A program made the translations under genes and the position numbers. DNA of 64,000 bases from Spirodela intermedia (lineage: Eukaryota > Streptophyta > Magnoliopsida > Alismatales > Araceae): positions 2,450,501 through 2,514,500 of the forward strand of contig LR746275.1 of NCBI GenBank assembly GCA_902729315.2, in the 5' to 3' direction. The notes under the pieces were generated by a model, which ran no database searches, was not told the DNA's origin, and saw only the letters and a program-made list of their open reading frames with translations. Shown piece after piece: positions 9,869-22,563 of the stretch. Positions within the stretch are counted from its first letter, which is position 1, and every line of letters begins with the position of its first letter.

Positions 9869-12800
9869 TCACCGCCCCTCGTGGAGATCTTCCGAGACCA
9901 CACCGGTTCTCGATATATTGTCGTTGTCGAGGAGGCTCAGGCCGGAGAAGGGCCCAGAAGAGAACATGGAGGAGGTGCAATCTGACTCGTAGGTGGTGGA
10001 GGACTGTCGGAGATTGGGCCGGGCAGAAGAGGAAGAGACGGCCGCGGGCGGCGGCGGCGGCGGCTGCTCGGTGACCCGCTGGACCATCTTAAGGGACTGA
10101 ACGACCTCCCCCATTGTTGGCCTCTGGCTCGCCTCCGAGGCCACGCAGGCGGCTGCAATGGTGCACACTCGAAGAAAATCGTCTCTTGGGTACTTACCGG
10201 CCAGCTTGGGGTCCGCAAGATCCTCCAACCGGTCCTTATCACGAAGGATAGGCCGAGCCTGCAGGGAACATACGCCACTTACTAAGATACTGACTATGAG
10301 CAGAGAGAGAGAGAGAGAGAGAGAGAGGAGGCTGACCCAGGTCACAAGATTCTCCTGGCCAGACGGCTGTGACATGTCCACAGGCTTCCGTCCAGTCAGC
10401 AGCTCCAGCAGGACGACACCATAGCTGTACACGTCACTCTTCACTAGGAGATGCCCCGTCATCGCATATTCAGGAGCCACGTACCTGATTGACATACAGA
10501 CATGAGTATGATACTGTGATTTTATGAACGCATTCACATCATCCTCATCTAAACTATTAGCATTGTTAAAAAGAGAGAGAGAGAGAGAGAGAGAGTAGAG
10601 AGATAATGACTGACGGATAGAGTAGAGGAGAGAGAGACTGACCCAAAAGTGCCCATCACACGGGTAGAGAGATAATTTGCTCGGCCCTCGGGGGCTTGCT
10701 TGGCCAGACCGAAGTCAGAGACCTTTGCATGGAAGTTGTTCTCGAGCAGTATATTGGAAGCCTTGAAGTCCCTGTGGATAACACATGGCTGAGAATCCTC
10801 GTGCAGATATGCCAGGCCTCGGGCAGCATCGAGGGCAATCTTCATCCTCGTGTCCCAATCCAGCGGGCAATTGATTCCCAGGGGACCTGTCGATGTGAAT
10901 TATTCATATGAAAACGCAGAAGATCATCAACAGCACACTGTGGAAAAATCAGGTCACAACAAGAACAGAACACCAGGTAAAAGCCTAGCTAGCCCGCTCA
11001 CATGGAAGAAAATTGTCTGAAAAATATGTACTACCATGGAGCCAGCCCTCCAAGCTTCCATTGGGAACCAGCTCGTAGCAGAGGAGATGCTGCGAGGAGT
11101 CCCGGCTGCTGTAGTAGCCCACAAGCTTGACAAGATTACGATGATGCAGTCTGCTAAGCATCTCCACCTCAACCACGAACTCCTTGTCCCCTTGGTGCCC
11201 GCCACCCGTGAGCTTCTTGATGGCCACTGGAGTTCCATCGCTCAACAGGCCCTTGAAGACACGGCCGAATCCTCCTTCTCCAAGCACGCTCCCGGATTCG
11301 AAGTTATTCGTAGCTTCTTTAAGCTCTTCATATGGAAGAAATCGTGTGCTACTCGGGTGACGAAGAGAACCTTCGATTGAGATGGAATCTGCAGTGGCTA
11401 CTGGCTTCACTGCAGAGTTATATTATAATTCAATCAGTGTAGGAGCATTTTATTCCAAAAAATCAGCAAAGGAGAAACGGTAAAATGAAGAATAGGAGAT
11501 CAAAAGGAGTGATTCATTCCTTCTGATTAAAGAGTTATTCATTCCTTATCCAGAAATCTGGATCGCAAAGAATATGATTGACTTGGAAAAAGTCAGCGGG
11601 CCTACTGCCGTGAGTCTAACTGAAGATAGTAAGAGGTGTGCCTTTACTGAAGAGAGCTCCTACCGAACATATTCTGAAGCATCAGAACTAAACTTGTTCT
11701 TCGGATGTTCCAGTCCAAAGAATGGTGGCTTCACATCCCAGTTGCAAGTTGTTGGAAGGTCAATTTGAACAAGCCCAATATTATGTCACTATGCTGGTGG
11801 GCTGTTAAAGATAATGGTACCGTTAGACCCACACTAGGTCGTATGTGTACCACCCTCTCTCTTTCTCTCTCTCTCTCTCTCTAGATATATATATATATAT
11901 ATATATTATAGCTGAGGAAGGGGCCATATATAACTTAGGTATTGTGATCCTTGTCATTTTCAACACATGCCAATACCATTCTTTTCCCAAGTAAAAGGAG
12001 AAAAATCTTATCTTCAACATAATAGACCGCAATTTACTTTTTTGCAGGCGAGCACATAAAATAGGTACGACAGAATCCAGTTAAATAAGTAGTTGAAATA
12101 ATTGAAATAACTTCTGTGATTACGCACCAGTTTCCTGGACTGTTGTCTTCCTCTTCCTGTTTGATAGTGCACACAAGACAACGATGAGCACGATTATAAT
12201 TAACACGATTAATGAGCCCACGGATATGCCAACGAAGAGAACCAAACTGGAACTTTTGCTGCCATTGCCATCACTGCTTGGAATATGCACCCGGAATGTA
12301 GCAGGTGGTAAAGCTGTTGGTGCCACCATGAAGGCTGGAGCTGAGAAAAAAAAAGAAAACGGTGCGTTGATAAAACATTTTCATCAAATAAATAACCCGA
12401 AAAAATTGAAAACTTGAAACAATCTCGCAGAAAACAAGAGCATAAAATATTGATGGCGCACCTCGAGGAGGTTGCATGATTCTGTTCAAAGATAACAGTT
12501 TACTTAGCACACTGGGACATTTATCCTACTATTTGTGTGATATAAGCCAAAGAGGCATATACTGTCTTCCATTGTATGCATCATGTAATCAACTTTATGT
12601 GATAGTGAGATGGGATTTTGATCTCCTGCCATTTTTAACACGATTAATTAAATGACTTACTGCCAAAGTTAAATAGGGTTACAATTTTTCTAAAGTCCAC
12701 AATAATTTCTTACATCCGTTGGAACCATTATTTTCTACGGTATATTCATGTTTAATAATCAAAGTTCAGAAACTGAAGAAAAAAGATAAATCTCTCTGGC

Positions 12801-15338
12801 ATCATTATTCTTCTGGTGATGAGCAACAAATAAATAGGTGTACATATGAAAATACAAGAGTCAAAATTGGGGCAGAAAAGTGAAAAGGCAGAAAATGGGA
12901 CAAGGCTGTACATGGAAGGATATAATGCTTCATTAACATCAAGTGTTTGATGCAGTCAGAAATGTGTGTGAAAACTTAGGAAACGTAAATTAAAAAAACC
13001 ATGAAAACTGAAAAATAAAGCTATAACTTCAAAAAACAACTTAAATAAAAAAAATTAAAAGGCTTTGCTCATCGTGGTAAAATATGAAGTCAAGATCATC
13101 AGTCCTGGACAGCAACTATAATTTTGGCGCACATGATAAAAAAATAGAATTCGGGGAATAATACTATGACTGATACAAAGTCCCATGTTGATAGGCAATA
13201 TTAACCAGAACTTTTTATCATAAAATTTGCCTCAGAATCTAAAGATCGCGGATGAAATATTAACAAGAAAGATAATTGTAATTACCAGGAGAAGGAGCCA
13301 ATGGCTTAGATGAGGTCAAATTAAGGAGTCTGTAGCCACCATCAATATGGACACTGTGAAAACTTAGCGAAGCATTCATTTGATTAACCTCGGGATCAGA
13401 GAAGCTGAGCCCTGAATGTGGAGTAATATACATGGTAATATTAAGGCCGGAGACACCAACAACATAAAAGTCAACAATCTCAAACTGTGAAACTCGCAAG
13501 TGAAGCTGTGAAGCTAGTCCTTCAAGAAATTTATCACTCCAATTTGAGCTGAGAGAAACATTAAGGAGGTATAGCTCAACTTTCACAGGGTACACACAGT
13601 GGCAGTCTCGACTACCTCGTTTATTCACCATGTTCGGGCCACAACAACCTGGTCCAGGATAAATATTGTTACTATTTTGGGGAAATCAGGCGCATTCTCA
13701 TACTGGTAAAGAGAAAAATTAGAACAAATCTGAGTATAAAGCTTCAATATATTGGGCACGTAGACAAGCAAAGTAAAGCACGCGAAGGACCAGAATGTTT
13801 AATAAACTTCTCTGGCACCAATAAAATAAATCTTGTTACTGATGGTAATGTACCAAGTGAAACCAGTCACGTGGACAGGTCATAATGATTGGTTAAGGAT
13901 CAAAAAACGAAATGATAACGATAAAAACTTAAACATGACTGGGTTTAAGCCCTTGTCAATCAACCGATTTTTAAAAAGTAGAAATGAGAAATGAGAAGAA
14001 GTTAAGGCATTGCTTGCAGATTTTCTCAGTAAAGGATAAAGAATAGCCTGACCTAAAATACAAACAAGGTCGTCAAAATAAAAAGAGGGAAAATAAAAGG
14101 CTTATCATCTGTCGTAACAAATCCCTTACCTGGTGAATGGAAAGCAAATGGAGGTTGAGCAACACCAGGAGACTCTGAGCTGTCATTATAGCTTCCTGGA
14201 CCATTGTTCACTGTAGATGGAGGGTTCACAGGAGAACTTGGAGCAGAATATTGATTATGTTCTGAAAACTTTGATAAACCTAGTAAACTCAAAGAGGACC
14301 GTCGAATGTATGACAATGGTTCATGCTGTGGAGGTTGAGCATGAACATTTCCTGACAAGAGAAGCTTAGAAATAGCCGGTGCAGGTCTTGAATCGCCTAG
14401 ATTCCATCCACTCAACGTAGGAACTTCCGCTGTCTCCTTTATCATACCATGAGTCACTTCAGCATTGCCAATAAATACAATGTAGGATGTAATTAACAAA
14501 TACTTCAGAAGCAACGACCACCGAACCCTTTTCTGATCTCCTGAAAGTTCAGCAATCCATAGGCAGAAGTTAATATCAAGAAATTTTGAAACCGTACCAG
14601 GTAGCGTTCCAAAGGTTTGAGTTCTACTGCAGTGACACCCACCAGCGTCCATGCAGACAGACATCAGACATTAGTAAAGGCACCTACTTCATGCATGGAA
14701 TATTGAGAAAAGGGATAACTTCATTTGGAAGTTATATTTACACGAAATAACCATTAGCGTCAGTTTGGTATTAGAACATCATAATTATTGACGCATCATG
14801 AAATTTTCACTGATATGGACATGAAATCCAGTGGAATAACGGGTGACAAGGTCATAAAAAGATGGGACTGTGTTCCTTCACAAAGGAGTCTACATTGCTT
14901 CATCGTGGCTGTTACTCTAGCTAGTAAATGAGCCATTCATAAATATCTTGACACCATTGCATATTGATGGAAGTGGGTTTTCAAGAGTTTTCGTCTGCAT
15001 TCTATGAAATTGAGCTGTGGAGGTCAAGATTTATGAATAACTACCACACAAGATATCTGAACCGAGGGATAAGTAACTGAAATATCGAAAAACTTAAAAT
15101 GATTTCTCAAATTCTGTCAATTTTTTCCTCCAGAAAATAAATAAAGAAGTGGGAGAATACAACCATCATGTCACAATGCTATATCCTCATAGTCGAAAAT
15201 TACCAAAAGGAGACAAAAAAATGACATTGACAAAAACCGTATGATATGACTGTCCAGTTTAAGCTCAGTAGTACCTCCATACTGACAAACTCGCAGTAAA
15301 TAAGCAAAATCGTGCATCCCCACGCTACCTAAAACCAT
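9869..15338 (-). CDS. Receptor-like serine/threonine-protein kinase, ALE2 type
   Basis: Eight coding exons on the minus strand: 15329-15338, 14130-14540, 13286-13648, 12128-12340, 11035-11409, 10643-10886, 10337-10484 and 9869-10258. All junctions are GT-AG and close in frame, giving 717 residues. Order: hydrophobic signal sequence ([18 protein letters not shown]), serine/proline-rich stretch, a cysteine-containing ectodomain ([20 protein letters not shown]) typical of ALE2-like kinases, one membrane helix at about residues 293-318 with a basic stop (NRKRK), then the kinase. The ATP loop GEGGFG is at about 376-381, the catalytic lysine in VAIK at 397, HRDFKASN from 495 and DFG at 515-517, so all key residues are intact. 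In Arabidopsis, ALE2 acts at the plasma membrane in epidermal differentiation; the same role here is inference. The 10-base first coding exon is the least certain part. Several introns carry GA tracts next to splice sites. Confidence 0.88.
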
Positions 15339-16053
15339 ATGCAGCCGAGATCTGCGCAATGGGACAATATCAGTCCGACCAGAGGAAGGTGAACACATCG
15401 GCGCGTCGGATCTTCAGGACTAGCAGCAGGAGGCGATCGCAGTCGCAAGCCATGGCGAATCCACAGATGACACCGTTACTCGAAATGGACTCTCAGCCGG
15501 GCAACGCGAGGATCTGGGGCGCGGCAATACGAAGGAGACGCATCCGATGGAGTCCATGGCGCAGGGATTCCAGGTCGAAAAGGTTAGGGTTTTCGGGGCT
15601 TTCTGTTTCTAGGCGGGGGAGGCGCAGAGCTATAGGAAGGAGAGAGAGTTCCCCCTTACGATTTTGATCTGTGCCGGCAAAACTTCGGAGTTCCTGTTCC
15701 ATCTAACGTGCGCACCTGACGAGACGGCAGATCTAACGGCCCAACCCACTAACGGACGTCACCGTCAAGAACACGCGAAATGGCCGCATCCCATTTTTCT
15801 ATTTAAATCATAAAAACATTGATAAATAACCTACCGACTCTAATCTTAAATTCCAAATGATCGAATAAGATAATTTTAACATTATATTAATGACGTCATC
15901 GTATACCAGAATATTCCTTGTAAGATAGGAAAAATATCCACGTAGATATAGGTTCCCGAATATTTCTTCCGATAATTATTTATAGAAGTCCAAGATGTCA
16001 TGAAAACGCCAGAATTTTTCTGGGCTGACAGCAGAAGGGAGAAATGGCGGCAT
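15339..16053. other. Probable 5' UTR/promoter of the receptor kinase and 3' region of the SMP-30-like gene
   Basis: Bases 15340-15700 are GC-rich with open frames in several phases but no convincing protein, which fits a 5' leader for the minus-strand kinase. From 15780 to 16000 the sequence is AT-rich without features. Confidence 0.5.
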
Positions 16054-17153
16054 TTAGGGAGAGAAGATGGCCTCGGTGATGACGTGGGTCCTCCTCCCGA
16101 GCCCGCCGCCGAGGAGATGGTTCAGAAAAACCTTGCCGTCCTTGACCGTCACCGACGAGGCGATCCGGTGCAGGGACCCGTAGTAGCTGCCGGTCAGCGC
16201 CGCCGTCCTCCAGTCGTCGGAACTCTCGAATATCCTGCCGGAGGGCGTGCCGGCGACTACCAGCTTGGTCGGGGAGAGCAGCGCGAGGCCGTCTCCGAGA
16301 AGCAGGGAGCTGCCGGAGACCTCCACGACATTGACTTCCTCCGTCGTGGGGTCAACCCTGAACAGGCGGCCTCCGAAGGTGTGGATGACGAGGAGGTAGC
16401 CGTTGGGGTGGAAGACGATCCCGTTGAGGCCGACGATGTTGGCCAGCCAGGTCTTGCTGGGGGTGAAGAGAGGGCTCCTTATGGTGGAAAGGAGCTCGCC
16501 GCCGGGGCCGACTTTCCATATCCGGCTCCCCTTGGCGTCGGTGACGAAGGCGTTGCCGTCGCCGTCGACGGCCACGTCGTCCGCCAAGGACGGCCCGTCA
16601 CCTGCAACACGATGAAGAAGAAAGGAACTGATCACTCAATGGGCTTCCTCCTTCCTCCTTTCTCCTAGGGTTTCTAAAGAAAGAGGGATCTGTGGGGAGT
16701 ACCAGCGCCGCCGCTGAGCTGGGTGAGGAAGAGCCGCTGGCGGGAGGAGAGGTCGTAGGCGCCCAGAGCGCCGTAGCGGCCGCCGCGGAGATCGGCGTAG
16801 GCGACAAGCAACCGCCCCCGGGGCCGGTCCAGGGTGATCCCCACAGAGCCGTTCCCGGCGACGGCGGGGTCCTGGAGGAGCGGCTTCTCCTGCAGGATAC
16901 CGGCGCCGCCGCCGAATTCGGGGAGGACGACCTCGGAGACGCCGCCGTCGAGGAAGGTGGAGACGAGGAATCGGCGGCCTTCGTCGTCCCACTTGGCGCA
17001 CTCCCGGACCCAGCCGAGGCTGCGGTACTCGACAGATTCGCCGGCGAGCTTCGTGCGCTCCAGCGCCACCAGCAGCGCGAGGGGCACGGCGGAGAGGATG
17101 AGGAACACGGCCAGTGACCCCGGAGAGCAGCAGCAACAGCGACCCCTCGCCAT
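16054..17153 (-). CDS. SMP-30/gluconolactonase/LRE-like beta-propeller protein, membrane-anchored or secreted
   Basis: Two exons, 16703-17153 and 16054-16601, joined by a 101-base GT-AG intron in phase 1, give 332 residues. The N-terminus (MARGRCCCCSPGSLAVFLIL) is a signal peptide or signal anchor at about residues 12-30. The body reads as a six-bladed propeller of the SMP-30/strictosidine-synthase-like fold: DDVAVDGDGNAFVTDAKGSR is the typical blade with the metal-ligand pattern, followed by NGIVFHPNGYLLV and GDGLALLSPTKLVV. Plant members are annotated as calcium-dependent phosphotriesterase-like proteins, and most have no proven substrate. The gene is GC-rich with a short intron. A GA tract (about 17163-17190) lies immediately upstream of the ATG in the leader. 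Family confidence is high; enzymatic activity is unknown. Confidence 0.88.
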
Positions 17154-17400
17154 GGCCGATCCACAGAGAGAGAGAGAGAGAGAGAGAGAGGAGGGTTCCT
17201 TCTAGGGTTGTGGGCGGCAAATTAATGGCCCTAGTAGTGCCAGGGCCCGTTTTCTATGCTTTACCATTAAGAACTGACCAAGAGGACGAGGGACAGTTGT
17301 CAGAGTCAACGTGAGCCCGATCCATTGACTTCCAGTTGTCTTAGAGCCTAAGGTGGACTCAGATACTAGGCAGGCTCATCGTCCTCGTATGTTAAGCCTT
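17154..17400. other. Leader/promoter region of SMP-30-like gene
   Basis: A GA tract directly upstream of the start codon is followed by unremarkable intergenic DNA. No TATA box could be fixed. Confidence 0.45.
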
Positions 17401-17619
17401 CAAACGCGGCGTGGCGTCATATGAAGCCTTACTAGGACAACAAATCAACAATCAAAACACGAAACATGTGGAAATTAAATTGATTATCACTTTAATATCC
17501 GGTAAAAATGTTTCACTTTGGATAATTATTGTGATATTGTCACGATTCCCAAGGGAATTAAACGAAATCTCTACTCCCGGCACCAAAGTTTTTAATGCTC
17601 CACGTGGCAATGGGCCCCC

Positions 17620-17830
17620 TTGATCTCTTCTTGTGGTACCAGCTACGGCAGTTTGGGCCCTGAGAGGGCCTTCATTAGGCCCAGCTTGAGCCATTAATAG
17701 ATACATTAAATAGCAATAAAAATTATAACTTTTTCGGAAAAAATAATTGGTAAATGCTGTTTTAGTGCTCGATCGTACCCACACAGTAGCACCCTCTTCT
17801 CCTTTCTCCTCTAACACATTCTCCTTTATT
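17620..17830 (+). repeat. Putative 5' LTR remnant of the Copia element
   Basis: Resembles the segment at about 22040-22212 with many substitutions and small gaps, and ends just before the primer-binding-site-like TGGCATGATA. The left end cannot be fixed by eye. Confidence 0.4.
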
Positions 17831-20800
17831 TTTGGCATGATATTATTTGTTTCAAACTTTTATTTTTATTCAGATTAATATTTATCATGTATTTAGTAAT
17901 TATTACGATATGGATTTGTCCGAAGCTAAATATATGTGAAAATTAATCTTTATTTTTATTTTTTGGTGGCATATATCCAATAATTGTAGTGAGGATCTAC
18001 AAGAAAAAGTCTTCAAAATACTCATTTCTCCAAAGATAAAGATTTTTTTATTAAAAAATATCAAATGGTGATAACATATTCATCTATTCTCAATCTCATT
18101 TATTTTTAATGGAGAACGATATGACTTTTAGAACATCAAAATGATAATGTTTTTTTATTTCATAAAATCTATGAAATCTCATCTGGTAAAGAATGATATT
18201 ATAAAGGAAGGTTAAAAAATCATATTTGAAGAAGTTTCAAAAGAGGGATATGAAGGTTCTTGTAGTCTTATAACAATGTGTTTTAGTGATATTTTTTCAG
18301 CAATTAACAATGTTAAAACTTATATGATGGCATGGATGATCTTAGAACAAGAATTTCATGGAGACAATAAAGTTACAATGGTAAAACTTAAAACACTTAT
18401 AAGAGAATTTAAGACTCATTTTGTTAAATTCGTTGAAACAATTTAAGATTTATTTTCTTGAATTTTTGTTATTATAAATTTAATAAATTTTTATATAATA
18501 TATTTTAGAAAGTAAAATTATCAAGAAGATTGTAAAAAATACTATTGCAGAAACTAATCATATTACTATTATAATTGAAGAATTAACATATTTATCTATT
18601 TATTCACATAAGGAGTAAATAGGTTAATTATCAATACATGTAGAACTAATTAATGTACCTTCTAAAAAATCTCTTTGAGCAAGTGTTTCTTGCAAAAGTT
18701 AGGATTTCAAGGTAAACATGCATGGCAAAAAAGCACATCTAATTTGATGTCAATACAACTAAATTTGTGGACATAAAAATTATGATGATCATGACCAAGG
18801 TTGTGGTTGGAGAAGAGATTACAAAAAATCAAATCATGGACCATAAAAATATGGTGGAGTGAAGATGAAAATCAAATAAAATTATAAGACTACAATTTCA
18901 AGATTATAAGAAAGTTAGTCATATTGAGGTTTATTATAGAGATAATGTAAAATAAAAAAATCAATAGAAGTGAAAGAGAAAGATAATTCATTACTTATGA
19001 AAATATAATATTGATTAACAAATATAAATGATGCATGTAATAATCATATGACCGAAAAAATAAGAAATATTTTAAAGTTTATTTACATTAAAGAAATGCC
19101 AAGTTAGAGTGAGAGATGAAAAAAGTGCTCATATTGAGGTGCAAAAAAAATTAAGTATAAATAAGTTGATAAATAATACTTATTATGTGCTTAGGTTAGC
19201 ACACAAATTATTGAGTGTAGGTCAATTAATCGAGCTAGGATATGACTTTAATTTTTGTGATGGTCTATGTTTCATTAAAAGTAAGAACAGAAATGCATCA
19301 CATATTTCAATTCTTAGAGTATTAATAAATATATTATCTTAATACTTCAAAATTGATGTAGTTTGATATTATCATTAATATTTTTAATGATTCATGTATT
19401 TGAAATTTGTAATACAGTCATTTACATTCCAATACATTTAAGTTACTGCAATAAAATAATATAGTTTTGAATTTACTATCAATTTAGTTTATAAAGGTTG
19501 CATTTATGAGCAACAACATCAATTATCATTCTTAACTAGAAAAGTTAGACGTGTAAGGCCACCTATTAAACTAATTCATGCAGTTCTTTGTGGTTAAATG
19601 AATACTTTTTTTATTAAACAATAGAATGTATTTATTGTTGTTTGTTGATCATTTTACTTGTTTGAATAAGATCTATTTTCTAAATAAAAAATCAGAAGTA
19701 TCTTCTAAATTTATTAAGTTTTAAGTAATAGTTGGAATCATGAGTGGCATATAAAGGAGAAAAATTGTAATCATATGAGTTAAGTTTTTTTTCAAACATC
19801 TTGGTATTTGAAGGCAATTTACTATTGAAAAGATTCAAGAGAAAAATGGTATATTTTAAAAGAAAAATAGAATATTGGTATAAATAACACATTATATTTA
19901 GTGATAAATATATTTTGAATGACTTTTGAGTTAAACTAATGATGATGACAATCTATCTTCTCAATAGTTAACCAACAAAGTCAATCATGAATATTACTTT
20001 ATATGAAGTAAGAAATCATAGAAAACCAAATGATAATCATTTGAAAGTATTTGATTTTATTACTTATGTTTTAATTAATTTTTATGATCATAATTAAATA
20101 TATAAGAAAATTAAAATATAGATTTTAAAATTTTAGTGATGAAAGTAAGGGTTATTTTTGTATAATCTTGAAATAAAGACATTTTTTTATGAAAAAATGA
20201 CTAGAATTAGTATCATACTAATATTCATCAGTTATATTTATCTAAAATGTACAAAAGTTGACATTATATATACAAAGACAATGCTTGATGCACCCTTTTG
20301 ATCAAGTTTTACATGAGTAAAGACTACAAGATATTCTATTAATTATGACAACTATAATGATTATACTTATGAGTCAAATATTTCATGAAAAGTATAGTCT
20401 TTAAATGACATATATAAGTCATATACTTATAACTTAATGGTTGTATAATCAAAGAACTATGAAGAGGTTTTAGAAAAGAGGAATAAGAGAGAGTTAGAAA
20501 ATAATAAATTACCTCAATTGAAAAAAATGACATGAGAGTTGATAGATACACCACAAAAAATAAATTAAGTATAATCCAAATAAAATATACAAATATACAA
20601 AACAAGGCTGATGTAAAAGGATATGCAGAACAATATTTTATCAAGTATTTATTTATTTTTTCTATTACTAGATTTAAAACTCATATAATTATTTTGATGA
20701 TAACAACTCAAATAAAATGGTCAATATTTTAATTTGATGATAAATGTATATTTTGTAATAGACACTGAATCAAGATGTATATGTTGAGCAACTTCAAGAA

Positions 20801-21803
20801 TTTATGATCAATGACAAAATGGATGAAGTTTACAAATTATAGAAAACATTATATGGCCTAAACATATGCTAAGGTTATCGTATGGCCAACTTGACTCTTA
20901 TCTTCATAGAAATAATTTTCGCATAAGCATTAATGAATCATCACTTTATATGAAGATGAAATAAGAAAATATATTTTGGTTGTATGCATATATGTGAATG
21001 ATATTATTTATATTGAATCATGTTCTGAATTGATATATGAATTAAGGACATCAATGAAGATAAAAGTTGCTATAACTGATTTAATTTACTTCATTATTTC
21101 TTGAGCTCATGGTTATTTAAAAGGATTATATTATATTTATTTATCAAGATAAGTATATTTTATATCAACCCCAATGAATAAAAATGAATAATTATGAATT
21201 AATGACTTCACTGCAAAATTAGATGAATTATTTTAGAAAAGTCTAGTCAATGTTTTGATATATTTAACTCATAATAGCTAATAGCTTGTATGATATTTTG
21301 AATTAATTTGATTTCAAGATTTATGTTTCACCTTTCAATAGTAAAGAGAACTTATAGATGTACTCATACATCACTAATTATGAAATTTTATACAAGTGTG
21401 TAACTCATTTTAAATTAGTTGATTTTATTGATAACTATTGTATGAGATTTTTAGATGACATGAAGAATAAAAGTAGATTTATTTTCAACCTTAGCTCAAT
21501 TGTAGTAACTTTGAGATCAAAGAGACAAGAAAGCAAAGATTTTTCATAATCTTAAATTAAATAAGCTGCTACATCATTCATCACATAACAAACTATACAG
21601 ATGAGGAGGATCATAAGAATAGTGTTTCAAAGAAGAAGTAAATATATCGTCATCATTTGACCAAACCAATATAAGTTTTATAGAGATCAAGTTTTGCTCA
21701 AAAAAACATCAAGATTAATTTACAAAAATCTTATGTTATCCAAATTTTATCAAGTTTTGTACATTACTTGATATCAGTAACTTTGTATCAAGGGAGATAA
21801 TTG

Positions 21804-21884
21804 AAAGATGATTCCATGATGATCAAGATGATGATGGTTAAAATGAACTTTAGTTCCCTATTTTTTAATTATTTATTTTTCGCA

Positions 21885-21930
<46 letters not shown>

Positions 21931-22214
21931 CCCCCCCTTATTACACCCTCTATATTAGCATATTTTAATATTATTTAGTTGAGGTCTTAGAAGCTATTAT
22001 CTTTGTGTTATGACGGTTTTGCCCTCACATGCTGGCTGTCATCTTCTTGTGGGGCTCGCAATGGTGTTGCGCCTTTGAATGCTTCTGGGCCTTTGGGAGA
22101 GCCTTCACGAAGCCCTGCTTTAACCTATACTGGACGACGCATTAAATCGGTCTAAAAATTAGTACTTTCTGGGAAAATTTAATCGTTGGATGCGATTCTA
22201 GTTCTCCTTTGAAC
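21804..22214 (+). repeat. Putative 3' LTR remnant of the Copia element
   Basis: Begins after the purine-rich tract at 21788-21803 and ends near the TTCTCCTTT shared with the left flank. A CT microsatellite (about 21889-21937) has expanded inside it. Confidence 0.4.
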
Positions 22215-22272
22215 CGGGGTTACGTGGAGCCCCGAGAATCCGGCCCCTCCGAAGATTACCCCAGTCACGAGT

Positions 22273-22277
<5 letters not shown>

Positions 22278-22320
<43 letters not shown>
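22278..22320. repeat. (GA)n microsatellite
   Basis: Perfect GA tract of about 43 bases in the region 3' of nicotianamine synthase. Confidence 0.95.
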
Positions 22321-22327
<7 letters not shown>

Positions 22328-22563
22328 CTCTCTTTAATTTTGTTTTTGCGGTGATTGGAGTAGCGATTCTGGTTTCTTTCAGAGGACGAAACCGAACCAG
22401 AAGAAGATCAGCGGGAGAGCAAAACAGGAGAAGGGTCCATTATTTCTTCGTAGGAAAGGGAGGGGGTCCGCCATGATGACTGGTAAGAGGCGAACAAGAG
22501 GATGAAGGAGGGCGGCGGAGGACATGGAAGCGCGGGAAGATATAGATTTCCGTCCTTCCGGCT

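Larger units (their letters stand above)
17400..22216 (+). mobile_element. Degenerate Ty1/Copia LTR retrotransposon
   Basis: No intact reading frame remains, but domains appear in Copia order on the plus strand. Gag of the UBN2 type at about 18340-18440 (AWMILEQEFHGDNKVTMVKL). Gag-pre-integrase at 19150-19340 (NNTYYVLRLAHKLLSVGQLI). Reverse transcriptase at about 20820-21170 (MDEVYKL, stop, KTLYGLKH; later IYVNDIIYIES). RNase H at about 21400-21550 (FKLVDFIDNYCMRFLDDMKN, RSKRQESKDFS). A purine tract CAAGGGAGATAATTGA at 21788-21803 fits the polypurine tract, and TGGCATGATA at 17833-17842 resembles a decayed initiator-Met primer-binding site. The flanks 17620-17827 and 22040-22210 share scattered similarity (TCTTCTTGTGG, a GAGRGCCTTCA block, final TTCTCCTTT), consistent with two diverged LTRs. 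The interior is strongly AT-biased and poor in CG, as expected after methylation-driven decay. Outer ends are approximate. Confidence 0.75.

Noticed and set aside
12440-12500. Possible extra small exon of the kinase (CAG before AATCATGC, GAG before GTGCGC)
   Set aside because: A 20-base exon there would break the reading frame between exons that otherwise join perfectly.
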